A stretch of 64,000 nt of DNA from Adenanthera pavonina (lineage: Eukaryota; Streptophyta; Magnoliopsida; Fabales; Fabaceae), in the NCBI GenBank assembly GCA_026686845.1, contig JAIVEN010000016.1:31096001-31160000 (forward strand), read 5' to 3'. A program made the position numbers and the translations under genes. This document shows, piece by piece, positions 1 to 9,899 of the stretch; the stretch's first letter is position 1; every line of letters starts with the position of its first letter. A model generated the notes under the pieces. It had not been told where the DNA came from. It saw only the letters and a list, made by a program, of their open reading frames with translations, and made no database searches.

Positions 1-726
1 AGTGTAGAAGTGATTTATAGCAATTAATTAGACTCAATTTGCATTTGTCCTACCATAGGTAGATTGGGTAAGTCAACATTTAATTATAATTTTAGAATAG
101 GTATAAGGCAAACTATATATATATATGTGAAGGGATCGGGTACTAAAAAATTTTTCGACCTATTTTTGACTCCAATATTAAGTTTTTGTTCGGACTAACA
201 AAAGCAAAATATAAATATGCTCATCCAACCTATATACAATATATGCACCATCTTTGACGGAAAAAAAAAAACCAGTGAGAAACAAAAAGAAGTTTAGATC
301 GCATTTGATACGGAGAATCCAAACCCTTGGCCTGCCACATTATCTATCTACATATGCCAAATTTAAAATATATTTACATTTATGGTCCAAAGTTTCACCA
401 AAAAAAAAAGTGTCATCAAAATTTATGAAAAAAATTTTCTGTTGTAAAAATTCTGTGCGACTGATTTTTTTCCTAATTCTGTCACAAAATATTCCGTAAT
501 GTTTTTAGGCAGGTTATTTATACCCTAAATTTCATCTCATATAGTCTAATCAATCATGGGATTAAGAAAGAAAACTGTTATAGTTAAAAAGTCTTACTTA
601 CAAATTAGGTACAAAGCATATGAAGGTTCAAAACCAATAATCGATGTATATACATACATGCTTGTTTGATTGAATTAATAATGCTGATTAAGTGTTTAAA
701 TCAATTTAAATTAAAGCATTACTTAC
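1..726 (-). other. Intron 2 (5' part) of the PP2C-like gene
   Basis: The donor GTAAGT lies at 726-721, directly after the last codon of exon 2. I found no further PP2C-like exon on the minus strand down to base 1, so the intron probably runs past the left edge of the window. The stretch is AT-rich. The short plus-strand reading frame at 254-499 has no recognisable motif and is not supported. Confidence 0.55.
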
Positions 727-1210
727 TTCTTTAAGCTGTTTCTCAAGGAAATGAGATTGCATATACTTGGTGACGCCCTGTCCAATAAGAGTATCAAAGA
801 TTCCAAAATACCAAAGCTCTGTGTTTCCCATTTGCTCTCTTTGTACCACAACTGAATCACAACCATGGTGGTCGTCGTCGTCGTCATCAAAACGACGATG
901 CTCAATCACGTGATGCCCATGTGACACGGGGTTCATCCATGATGCCTTCTTCCCTGTGCTATTACCTTCAATCCTCCTCCTCCTCCTCCTCCTCCTCCTC
1001 CTCCTTTTGCCTCCATTAATCCCCAAAACTAACCTCTTTAGCCTTACTGCCTATATATATATATATATATTTATCAAATTATCATCAAGAATAAATTAAT
1101 CTGTATCTAATAATAAATTTCCGAGAATCTGAATCGATGTAAAAGGGAAAATTAACTTGGACAGAAGAAAGGCTTACCTTGAACTTGAGAAGAAGATCCC
1201 TCAGTCTCAT
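727..1210 (-). CDS. Divergent protein phosphatase 2C-like protein, N-terminal two exons (gene partial)
   Basis: Exon 1 is 1210-1178 (ATG at 1210, 11 codons, MRLRDLLLKFK) and ends at a GTAAGC donor. Exon 2 is 1050-727 (108 codons) after an ATAG acceptor and ends at a GTAAGT donor; the frame stays open across the splice. The 119 residues contain a basic start, an 11-arginine run, SWMNPVSHGHHVIEH, an aspartate run, DSVVVQREQ, and LWYFGIFDTLIGQGVTKYMQ. The last resembles the first conserved block of plant PP2C proteins (FGVFDGHGG...V..Y). The canonical DGHGG is degenerate here: the Asp remains but Gly-His-Gly-Gly is absent. From recall, this fits the poorly characterised plant PP2C-like 44 group, which I infer to be catalytically weak or dead. 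The rest of the protein is outside the window. An alternative is an unrelated protein with a chance PP2C-like block, which I think less likely. Confidence 0.65.
973..1005. repeat. CCT/AGG trinucleotide microsatellite inside a coding exon
   Basis: A near-perfect run of CCT on the plus strand reads as AGG (Arg) codons on the minus strand and encodes the arginine run near the start of the PP2C-like protein. A second, shorter trinucleotide run at 871-885 (GTC on plus) gives the aspartate run of the same exon. Both runs are in frame, so copy-number change would alter length without a frameshift. Confidence 0.85.
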
Positions 1211-1379
1211 GTTTAGTTCTGATTGGACTGTTTCTTCCTATAGAGACGAAGCCTTCACCTTTATGGCCTGTGACTGTGATATGATAAGTTTATATGTATA
1301 TTTGCTCTTCAAGAGAGGTTTAGGGTCAAGAAGGGGTTGGAGGCGTCTGTATAGGCAAATCTGCTTGTGTGTGAATTGA

Positions 1380-1386
1380 TTATATA
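1380..1386 (-). promoter_or_regulatory. Putative TATA box of the PP2C-like gene
   Basis: On the minus strand the sequence reads TATATAA about 170 bp upstream of the ATG at 1210. That leaves room for a 5' leader of about 130-140 nt. The leader is not interrupted by an in-frame upstream start in the same frame that I can see. Position and consensus are the only evidence. Confidence 0.4.
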
Positions 1387-4325
1387 AATTAATTTATTGA
1401 CTTTTCTTCTGGAAGGAAGATAATTAATTAATTGGCTTTGATTATCTGTTAGGAGGAAATTTTGAATAGCAAGTAACGTCGGACTTTACTTTTTTTAACA
1501 GCCAAGATAGCTGACAACTCACAATTTTAAGAGACTTTTTTTTTGGGGCTAATTTCTGGGTTTTTTTTTTTTGTTCTGAACTTCTGATGACAACTTTTGG
1601 TTTGAATATTCCGTGTTTTGATGGTATATATTATGTTATGTATTTATGTTGAATATCTAATTACGATCATGCCGTTTTGAAAAATTCAAAATTGAATATA
1701 TACGTTTTAGTTATTTTAATAATTTTGTTGTTGTTGTTGACTTTTCATCTATGTTTTCTTGCATTTTAAAAATTATTTTTTAAATAAAGGTAGCCTTTTT
1801 ATTATTTCTTCAAAACTCAAGAATCTTTAACAATTATATAAAATTAAAATAAAATAAATAAACATACACATCAATAAATAGTAATATACAAAATATTTTG
1901 TGTGAAACTTCTTTTTCAGTTAACGAGGAATCAAGATATTATGTTATTATAAATAAATCTTCCAATCGATTCAATTACCATTAGTTCAACCAATAATTCT
2001 TAAGATAGAGATTAAATGGTCAATCTTATATAAAATATAAAATTTGTGATAATGAACATTACTTATATGACATAACCAATTTTTTTTGGTAAAATTGTTG
2101 AATATATACACCGTATTTTGGAGTCTGACTAATTCGGATTGAGTCGCATCATGGCCCAGGCAGGGAAAAGTTCTCTTCAAGACATTTTTTACATTCACAT
2201 TATCTCGAGCTCAAGATATCATGTTCAACGACCCCAATCCCACTTATTAGAACCAATGCCAGTTAGTTATATCATAAACAATATATCTCATTATCATATC
2301 ATAAGCAATATAAATGTGAGGTATGTTAGACTCTAATGAATTTTTAGAATCCAACTCACTTATACATTTTTTTATTTAAAAAAATATAACTCACTTTTAT
2401 TTTTTCGGCCACCAATATAACTCACTTTTCAAACTCAATATAATGCATGAAGACACTTCACTAATTATCATCAGTATCAATATTTTTTTAGTTTAATAAT
2501 AATCAATACTATTCACACATATCATCAACAATTATGGCTCGTTTATCATATTTTACATAATGCATTAAAAAATATATCCAGTAAATTTGGCTCATTTATC
2601 TAATTATCGACAACATCAAGTTTTTTTAGTTAAATATTAATATTAAATATAAAATTTATAATACTATTTGTAATAAACCTAAACTAAATATTTTTTTCCT
2701 GTAAGTTTGGCGCTGACTCCGCTGTGAATGGTCTGCCTCTGCTGCTCCAACCCACTAAGCATAAAGTCCTCCCCAAAGTCATTTGACGTTTGTTTTATTT
2801 TCTTTGTTTTTTTGCCAAATCAGACGTTTCTTTGACTCCCACTAAATTTATATATGAGAAAAATTATTATAAATTTAAAATATTTATTATAAATTTTAAA
2901 ATTTAAACTTATTTTAGTTGATCATATAATGAAAATGTTAACATATTTTCATTATTAAAGGTACTTTCTTAAAATATAAAATTTACTATCTTTTTCACAT
3001 TTATATTCCTACATAATAATGATTTACATAAATAAAGATTGGCTGGAAAAAAAATTAAGATCAGATTAATTAACTAAGTTTATACACGTGATAATGATGA
3101 AGATGTTTGCATATAAAAGAACCCAACTGCAAAATTATAGATAATCTTAACAGACATTTTAAATTTTAATTCAAAATTTGAGATAATTTTTTTTCAGTAT
3201 TTTAAAGTTTATATAGTAATTTTTTTAATCACAAATTGAGTCTGAGAAATAAAATATAATATATCTTTATGTAATTATATGTATATTTTATGGTCATAAA
3301 GAATACCTTTTAGGTTCGGTGAAATACAGCAAAAAAAGAGCCAAATGAACCATCGTCGCTAAGTTTGTAGGGGTTGTGTTAAATTAACCAATAGTCTTAA
3401 GTTCAAACTTTAAGTATAATTCTTACTCTTGAAAAGAAAAAAAAATGAAATAGAGGAAAGTACTATAATATTTATCGTCTCTTACTCTTAGAAATAATTC
3501 TTTGCTAGAGAAGTCATAATCTCGTTAGTATTACCGAGATTTTATTTTAAAAAAAAAAGTTTAAAAAATTTACTGCTAATTTTTTTAAGAAAAATTATTA
3601 TAAAAATTAGATATAAATAAAAATTTCTACACAATTTTAATGTAACATTTACAAAAGTGCGGATCCTCAACGTAATTTTTTTCGGAAAAAAACTTAATTA
3701 AGTGTTATGGATCTGGTAGTTTAATAATTAATGTTCATATATATTTTTAGTTGGCTAATTAAATTGATTTTAAAACTTGAATCCATGTTTGTTGGCTTTT
3801 ATTAATTTTTTACAACTGAACTTGATTGACAGAGTTGGGTGCATCTTATCAGTTTTGGTGACTACATTTTAATGGCTACTGTTCAGAAGATTGAAAATTT
3901 ATATCTGATAATTGTCTCGTTGCAACTAAGCTTTTACTTCACTGAGTGTTTTGAAAAGATAATAATAAATTAATGGAAAAACGAAAAAATAATAGACTTT
4001 TTTTGAAAAAGCATTCGACATAGACTATTAATATATAATTTACATGTTTTTATTTTTTAATATCTTTTTATCATCCACGTTTAATATTTTCTTTGTATCA
4101 ATTCACGTTGGATATTTTCATTTACCTCTGAAATTTTGTTTTGAATATGATAAATCTAGTAATCATCCATGTTCAATTTTCCAATTAAACAATTCTCTAA
4201 ATACGACTATAATAATTATTGATTGTAGACTTTTTTTTTGGGCTAAATTAAGTCGAGGGATTGGAAAAAAAAAACATTATTGATTATGGACTTGAGATTA
4301 GCTATCATCTTTCAAATTTTATATT
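1387..4325. other. Intergenic, AT-rich, no gene recognised
   Basis: The short reading frames here (for example 1986-2198 minus, 4044-4283 plus) are isolated, lack motifs and follow AT-rich drift. Around 2110-2270 there is a slightly more GC-balanced patch with no AT bias typical of its surroundings; it could be a decayed repeat but I cannot name it. No tRNA, rRNA or clear inverted-repeat element was recognised. Confidence 0.5.
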
Positions 4326-4330
4326 ACAAT

Positions 4331-5311
4331 TGATAGAAAACCCGTGTAGAACTTGTCTCACGAACCTTCAATCGAATGGGAAACATAAGGATCGTGTTAT
4401 GATTAAAGAGAAGCAAATAAAATACTAAGAACACATTAATCAAACAGAAAAGATAAATAGATGAATGCACGAGTAGGAAGAACAGAAGTTATTGGTCAAG
4501 AAGCAAGACCCCAAGAAAACTTGTTTTTTGAAACCTTAGCTATAGACATCACAAAGAGAAGACCACTCTCTTTGATATGTCAAAGAGTCTCTCAAGCTCA
4601 CCAAAAGAACAAGAAAACTCACAAAGTTTTTTATCAAAAATGCAATATTCATTCATCTCTGATTTGCAAGTACAAAAGTGACGTTTTTAAAGAAAAAGAA
4701 AGCAAAAACCCTAGGCCTAATTTGCTAAAAATAGTTTAGATCCTAGATCTCTTAGAATGGCACCACCTTACACAAAAATAAGACTAGATATATGCTGAAT
4801 AAGTGGTGCCCAAAAATAGGAAACAAAAAATCAAATCTAAAGAGATCCTCACAAATAAATTCAAAATAGGAAACTAATTGTCAAAACCTTATTTCTGAAT
4901 TAAGTAATAAAAAAAATGAAAATTGCTAATTTATTTAATAAAAGAACACTATTTAAATAGTCACAAGCTTGGTACATGCTCCTTTAAGTGAGTTCTTCTA
5001 TTTGGGCCTTGTTTGTTGGGCTTAGATCAGTTTCTAGCATGCTAGCCATGAAGAACACGCCTCTTGAAGCCTTTTGGGCTGAAAATTGAGCTAAGTAGAT
5101 GGGTTCTTGTTCAATGACTTCTTGGATCAATCCATTGAGAGTTTGCCTCATTGCCTTAGTCCTTGCTCTTGTCATAGGCCCACCCATTCCTTGCAAAGGA
5201 TATTTCTTGTTCCATACTTGGCTTGCTTGTTCAGTCACATGATCATGCCTTCCATGCCCACCAAGCTCTTGAAACTCCTCCCCTTTGATAAGCCTAGCTT
5301 GTGCTCCATCA
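4331..5311 (-). repeat. 3' LTR of the gag-only gypsy element
   Basis: On the plus strand it reads TGATAGAAAA...GTGCTCCATCA, so both ends carry the short inverted repeat TGATRG. It is matched by 8844-9252 joined to 14415-14966. The U3 part contains the coding C-terminus of the element's last ORF. A diverged solo copy of the same LTR lies at 42324-43420. Confidence 0.85.
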
Positions 5312-5610
5312 TTCTCTCTCTCCTCAAAAGGAGTCATCCTCGAATCTCCATAATCTACATGAAAAGAAAGGGAACGATCACAAGAATCAAATAGATCATG
5401 AGGAGTATACTTACCTTTCAAGCTTGATTGATGCATCTTTGCTTTAATCCATCCATAAACTTGAAGGAAATCACTCTTCCTTGGCTTCAAATTTGTTTTA
5501 AATGTTCCTCTAAGCAACCAATCTCCAGGATCAAAAATCTTCCAAGCATTATCTCGAATATGGGAGTTATTTTCAAGCATTGGTGGATAAGAATTTGAAC
5601 TTTTCTTCAC
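4984..5610 (-). CDS. C-terminal end of a gypsy polyprotein, running into the 3' LTR
   Basis: This is an open frame of 208 codons. It contains KIFDPGDWL, like the [F/Y]xPGDxVWL segment found after integrase in plant gypsy polyproteins; then DSRMTPFEERENDGA; then GGPMTRARTKAMRQTLNGL, a well-known C-terminal signature of plant Ty3/gypsy polyproteins. The catalytic parts are missing, so the frame joins an integrase tail directly to the C-terminal extension, presumably by internal deletion. The codons for FEERE are the polypurine tract itself. All residues downstream, including the GPMTRAR motif, are encoded in U3 of the LTR. The first Met at 5610 may be arbitrary. It follows the unidentified ORF 6372-7022 but is separated from it by about 760 bp with no convincing coding frame. 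Confidence 0.7.
   Translation of the reverse strand: MKKSSNSYPPMLENNSHIRDNAWKIFDPGDWLLRGTFKTNLKPRKSDFLQVYGWIKAKMHQSSLKGKYTPHDLFDSCDRSLSFHVDYGDSRMTPFEERENDGAQARLIKGEEFQELGGHGRHDHVTEQASQVWNKKYPLQGMGGPMTRARTKAMRQTLNGLIQEVIEQEPIYLAQFSAQKASRGVFFMASMLETDLSPTNKAQIEELT
5312..5325 (-). other. Polypurine tract of the gag-only gypsy element
   Basis: The minus strand reads GAGGAGAGAGAGAA immediately before the LTR start TGATGG. This is the expected site for priming plus-strand synthesis. It lies within the coding frame of the C-terminal ORF. Confidence 0.75.
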
Positions 5611-5625
5611 ATCAAATACACCAAT

Positions 5626-6371
5626 AACCTACAGTAAATAGCTAGACACAAACTCGACATAAGAAGACTTAAATGAAACCAAAGGGTTAGGGAAAACATG
5701 AAGAATGGAATTAGGACACAACATGACACAAAAAGACTTAAAAGGAACTAAGGTGGTACAATAATCATATGGGGAGAAATCTGGGCAGATTTGGATGTAA
5801 TTCATTAAATTCAAAATCTGGACAAATTTGACACATGTAGATGATGCACAATGAAAGAACAAAGATGGAGAGAAGTAATGACTAAAGGAGTACATATTAA
5901 AATAAAACCAAAAGAAGGAAATGAACTAGAAAGAGAATGGAACATAATAGACTTATATGGATGAGATGAGACACAACACCAACAATAGAGCATGAAGACA
6001 CATGACTTATGAAACACACGAGCAGCAAAGAAAGAAACACAATATCTCATGAGATTCACATAACACATAAAATATGAAATGAATTAGAGGGATACAAGAA
6101 ACAACTTGAGGAAACAAAATATAATAAGGATGAAATGGAAAGACATAGATGGAAGAACTAGAGAAAGAAGACGCCAAGTTACCAAATGGACTTATTATCA
6201 CATTGGACTCAAGAGAAACTATGATTTCATAACACAAAGATGGACGAAATAAGCAACAAAAATCAAAAACTAAGTAAGAAGGACAAAGAAGATGAAGTGA
6301 AGGAACATAAGAAGAGGGAAGAAATTTAGTGAAACTAACATTTGCCTCATTCTCTCTCAAACAACTCTCAA
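5626..6371 (-). other. Internal spacer of the gypsy element, no supported gene
   Basis: Several overlapping minus-strand frames (5629-5895, 5811-6068, 6007-6360) switch phase every 200-300 bp. Their predicted peptides are rich in Phe, Ser, Cys and Leu, as expected from purine-rich plus-strand DNA read on its complement. No domain is recognisable. I treat it as non-coding or fully decayed. Confidence 0.5.
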
Positions 6372-7022
6372 TTATCTTTTTGCTCTTTTCTCTCTTTTTC
6401 TTTCTCTTTTCTTTCTTTTCTCACTTTTCTTCTCAATCTTCACTCTTTCATGATTTTCACACAAATGAATACATGGTAATGGTTTATGGGCTATCTTTAA
6501 TACAAAACAACTATTGCTATCATGCCCAATCAAATTAATATCACAATCAAAATCTCTAATCACCATGTCAATATGCTCAATCTCATCAATGCAATCATAA
6601 GATCTAATTTCTAAAGGAATCACACCATTAGCACCACTAGAAATTAGCATGCTACTATCCAAAGAATTTTTCATTAAATTATCAACATGTGAATCATGAT
6701 TCTCCATTAAAGGATGCAAACAATGATAATTTTGCTCATAAGCACTCATAACATCATGAAGTTCATTTTCCAATTGTAATACAACATTATTTTCAACTTG
6801 CACACTAGAAACACAACTAGAATCAACAAAGTTATCTAACTCATCAATGTCTAACACAATTTTCTCCTCAAGATTTAGCAAAATATTATTGTCAATCCCA
6901 TTAACACAATCAATATCAGTAAAGATATTGGGATTCTCAAGCTCAACACATCCTAAATCATCTACTTCAGCACCAAAGATATCATCACAACAGGTTTGAG
7001 AATTAGACATACCTTTAGGCAT
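6372..7022 (-). CDS. Unidentified second ORF of the gag-only gypsy element
   Basis: This is an open frame of 216 codons that overlaps the end of the gag frame by 61 bp in another phase. The predicted protein is strongly acidic (many Asp, Glu, Asn; for example DIDELDNFVDSS) for about 190 residues and then switches to a very basic tail of Lys/Arg/Glu repeats (KKSEKRKKRERKREKR). No zinc knuckle, protease or nuclease motif is visible. The overlap with gag resembles the arrangement of frames joined by ribosomal frameshifting, but no slippery site was identified. It could also be non-coding sequence that happens to be open, or a captured host fragment. Function unknown. Confidence 0.4.
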   Translation of the reverse strand: MPKGMSNSQTCCDDIFGAEVDDLGCVELENPNIFTDIDCVNGIDNNILLNLEEKIVLDIDELDNFVDSSCVSSVQVENNVVLQLENELHDVMSAYEQNYHCLHPLMENHDSHVDNLMKNSLDSSMLISSGANGVIPLEIRSYDCIDEIEHIDMVIRDFDCDINLIGHDSNSCFVLKIAHKPLPCIHLCENHERVKIEKKSEKRKKRERKREKRAKR

Positions 7023-7597
7023 AAATAATCTTTAGTCGCAACAACCTTTGTCAATGCAGCAACTTTTTCAACTGTTTGATCAACTCTCTCCAAGTAGGAA
7101 TCACATGAATCTTGAACCACCAAAACTTGCACCTCTTCACAATGTTCATTAACATTCTTAAATTTGGGAGGGTGTTGTTCATGAGATGATGCAAACTTTT
7201 TCCTCATTACCAGTTTCATTCCACTCCATGTTGCAATAGAAGGCTTTCCTCTAATAGTGCGTCGGCACTCAATTCGTTTCCACCAAGCAGCAACCTTTTT
7301 ACTAAATCGAAGGTAAGTACATTGCACCTTCTCTAACTCAGAGTAGTTGCACAATCCAAATGCTTGTTCAGCTCTTCTTTCCCACTCCAAGTAAACACTA
7401 AGATCTTTCTCACCATGAAACAATGGGATCTTTGATTTGATGTTGCTAAGAACATCCATGTGAGCAAAAGCCTTTGGATTATGCCTTGTTTTAGTTTTAG
7501 AAGGAGATCCAATGCAATCCAATTTTGCATTCACCTTCTCAATTTGATCATTAAAAGTCCTTAATAAGGCCTTAAGATCAAATTCTCTAACAGCCAC
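6962..7597 (-). CDS. Gag protein (Retrotrans_gag domain) of the gypsy element
   Basis: The open frame of 211 codons has the plant gypsy gag core: a coiled N-terminus (LLRTFNDQIEKVNAKLD), IPLFHGEKDLSVYLEWERRAEQAF at about residues 57-80, then a Trp-rich stretch with AAWW and ATWSGMKLVMRKKF. This is the order of conserved residues in Retrotrans_gag capsid domains. The C-terminal zinc knuckle (CCHC) seen in full gag proteins is absent. Gag would form the particle that packages the RNA. It is the first ORF after a leader of about 1.2 kb following the PBS, as expected. It is open to the end, so it may have been functional until recently compared with the other elements here. Confidence 0.8.
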   Translation of the reverse strand: MAVREFDLKALLRTFNDQIEKVNAKLDCIGSPSKTKTRHNPKAFAHMDVLSNIKSKIPLFHGEKDLSVYLEWERRAEQAFGLCNYSELEKVQCTYLRFSKKVAAWWKRIECRRTIRGKPSIATWSGMKLVMRKKFASSHEQHPPKFKNVNEHCEEVQVLVVQDSCDSYLERVDQTVEKVAALTKVVATKDYLCLKVCLILKPVVMISLVLK

Positions 7598-8829
7598 ATT
7601 TATAATCTAAAATGTTAGTGTAAAGTAAAGAGAAAAGAAATAGGGACCTCACACACTCTTCTAATGTGTTTCCACTCAAAAATTTTATAAGCACTCGTGT
7701 TTTACACAAAAGATTGGCTTTTTCAATGATGTCAAACACTCTTGCCTTTTACCACTCAACTTGTTTTCTTTAGTGTTCTTAATTCAACTCCAGCAAATCA
7801 AAAGGGAGAGGGTTGTAGAAAATCAGTGGTGACACATAGCTAAAGCCTAAAATTCGAGTTTCAAAGAATCAAATTCGGGACCAAAAAAAATCAACTAAAA
7901 TTCGTGCATAAAATGAGACCAAATGAGATGGAATAACTGTAGCACAAATTAGGAAAGAAATTGAACAAATATGAAAGAATGATTCTGGAGAAGTGGCATG
8001 AAAAACAAGAAAGAAAGGAAAGGAAAGAAATCTAGACAGCCAACAAATAAAGCAAGGAAAATCAAAATGAACAATTTAGGAAACTAAGAAAGAAGAGAAA
8101 AGGAAGGTAGAACAATAGAGGAAAATGGAAACAAGTTGCAGCACAATGATAAATTAGGAAACAAGATAAGGAATAAGATTAGGAAAGTAACAATCTACAC
8201 AAGAGTTTGAAACTTGCCAATCAAGTTTGTTGAATTTAGTAATTTCCAATGTGACTTGAAGAGCAAGAAGAACAAAAGAACAAAAAAAAATTTTTAACTT
8301 GCAATCCACTCAATAAAATAGGAAACTATATGAATGAGGAAAGCGAGCAATCAATCAAGAAAGATTCTCTCTTGACCATCAAGTAGTTGATTGATATAAT
8401 AAATCTAAAAGGTCTAGCAATAAATTTCTTTTTTTTTTTCATTTTTTTTGAGCTGCTTCTCTTTCTCTTCTTCTTCCTATTTTTTCTTAAAAGCAGCTAA
8501 TAATTTTTTCTTTTCGAATTTTTTTTTAAAACTGGACACACACAAATTAAAACTTTCTGGATAATACTGAAAATTGCAACAACAAAAATAATTTGAATTT
8601 CCCATTTTTTAGAAAACTTCAAATCTGGACAGAAGACAATAAGAAATAGGAACAAGTCACAAGGAAGAGATGATCCAACAAAAAGACAACAAGAACAAAC
8701 AACTTATGAAGATGTCACACACAACAAACACAAAGTGAGAAGAATCATGCCACAAAAAAAAAACAGAAAAGAAGCACAAGAACAAATCTGGATAGAAGAA
8801 AGAAGCGACCTTGATACTAGCAAACTGGA
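7598..8829 (-). other. 5' untranslated leader of the gypsy element
   Basis: This lies between the PBS and the gag start. It is rich in A and G on the plus strand and contains only short frames. It would carry the packaging signal if the element was mobile, but no structure was identified by eye. Confidence 0.55.
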
Positions 8830-8841
8830 GCTCTGATACCA
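8830..8841 (-). other. Primer binding site, tRNA-Met type
   Basis: The plus strand reads GCTCTGATACCA, so the minus strand is TGGTATCAGAGC, the perfect 12-base complement of the plant initiator tRNA-Met 3' end. Two bases separate it from the LTR end at 8844. It fixes the element's orientation as minus. Confidence 0.9.
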
Positions 8842-8843
8842 AG

Positions 8844-9252
8844 TGATAGAAAACCCATGTAGAACTTATCTCACAAACCTTAAGGATCGTGCTAGGATCA
8901 AAGAGAAGCAAATAAAATACCAAGAACACGTTAATCAAACAGAAAAGATAAATAGAAGAATGCACGAGTAGGAAGAACAGAAGTTATTGGTCAAGAAGCA
9001 AGACCCCAAGAAAACTTATTTCTTGAAACCTTAGCTATAGACACCACAAAGAGAAGACCACTCTCTTTGATATGCCAAAGAGTCTCTCAAGCTCACCAAG
9101 AGAACAAGAAAACTCACAAAGTTTCTATCAAAAACGCACTATTCATTCATCTCTGATTTACAAGTACAAAAGTGACGTTTTTAAAGAAAAAGAAAGCAAA
9201 AACCCTAGGCCTAATTTGCTAAAAATAGTTTAGATCCTAGATCTCTTAGAAT
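8844..9252 (-). repeat. 5' LTR of the gypsy element, inner part
   Basis: Begins TGATAGAAAACCC and matches 4331-4758 closely. It is cut at 9252 by the insertion of the SIRE-like LTR; the rest resumes at 14415. The 5-bp AGAAT at the cut is present on both sides (9248-9252 and 14410-14414). Confidence 0.9.
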
Positions 9253-9899
9253 TATTAGTTAGACTGGCTTCCCAAGAGGGGGGTGAATTGGGAAGTTTGA
9301 ACTTTTCTGCAAAATGTCAAAGATGGGAGGAATGCAATATATGGAGGCAAAAAAGAGTGTAAATAAATAACAGTAAAAGTAGCAGAAAAGAGAAGAAGAC
9401 TCAGAAATTTATCTTGGTTCGGTCTCTCCACTTGACCCACATCCAGTCCCCAAGTCACCACTTGAGATTTTCCACTATTCAGCAAGAATTCAACGGGCTT
9501 CTTGCAAGTGCCACAGTACAACATCAGTGCTCTATTTTCTAGAGCTCACTCAATCTCTTTCTGCACTTTCACAAAGTGCTTTACAATCCCTTATGATAAC
9601 TCCTCACAAGAAAATCTATCTTCCAAATGAAGATTAGATTATTTACAAAGATGAAACTCTCTTGAATAGAGTGAATATAAAAGTTGAAGTACAAGTATTG
9701 AAGTAAGAGGGTAAAAGTCTTTGAGAAGAAAATTTGGCAAAGTTTCAGTATATACAAAGTTTGATTCGTTCTTCTACAACTTCAAATGATGTTATATTTA
9801 TAGATTTAGGTCTCAAATGTCCGTTAGAGACAAAATCTATCTGTTGGAGAAGTTATCCAACGGTTACTCTGAAAAACTATCTGTTAACCAACCGCATTT

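Noticed and set aside
1986..2198. 70-codon minus frame overlapping a GC-balanced patch
   Set aside because: No domain could be named and the patch is too short to assign to a repeat family from sequence alone.
4331..4976. A shorter LTR (646 bp) for the gypsy element, ending at TGTACCAAGC, with a tandem LTR-internal-LTR-internal arrangement
   Set aside because: The similarity of the second copy continues to 14966 and stops exactly at the TSD ACAAT, a good polypurine tract lies at 5312, and the solo copy at 42324-43420 also extends through this part. A 981-bp LTR explains all copies without a tandem element.
6007..6360. 117-codon hydrophobic minus frame as an envelope-like protein
   Set aside because: Composition mirrors purine-rich DNA on the other strand, neighbouring frames shift phase without a consistent start, and there is no signal or membrane-anchor pattern beyond overall Phe/Leu richness.
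8830..8841. tRNA-Met-like sequence as a tRNA gene (also at 20620, 34228, 57141)
   Set aside because: Only the 12-base complement of the tRNA 3' end is present, next to LTR ends. These are primer binding sites.
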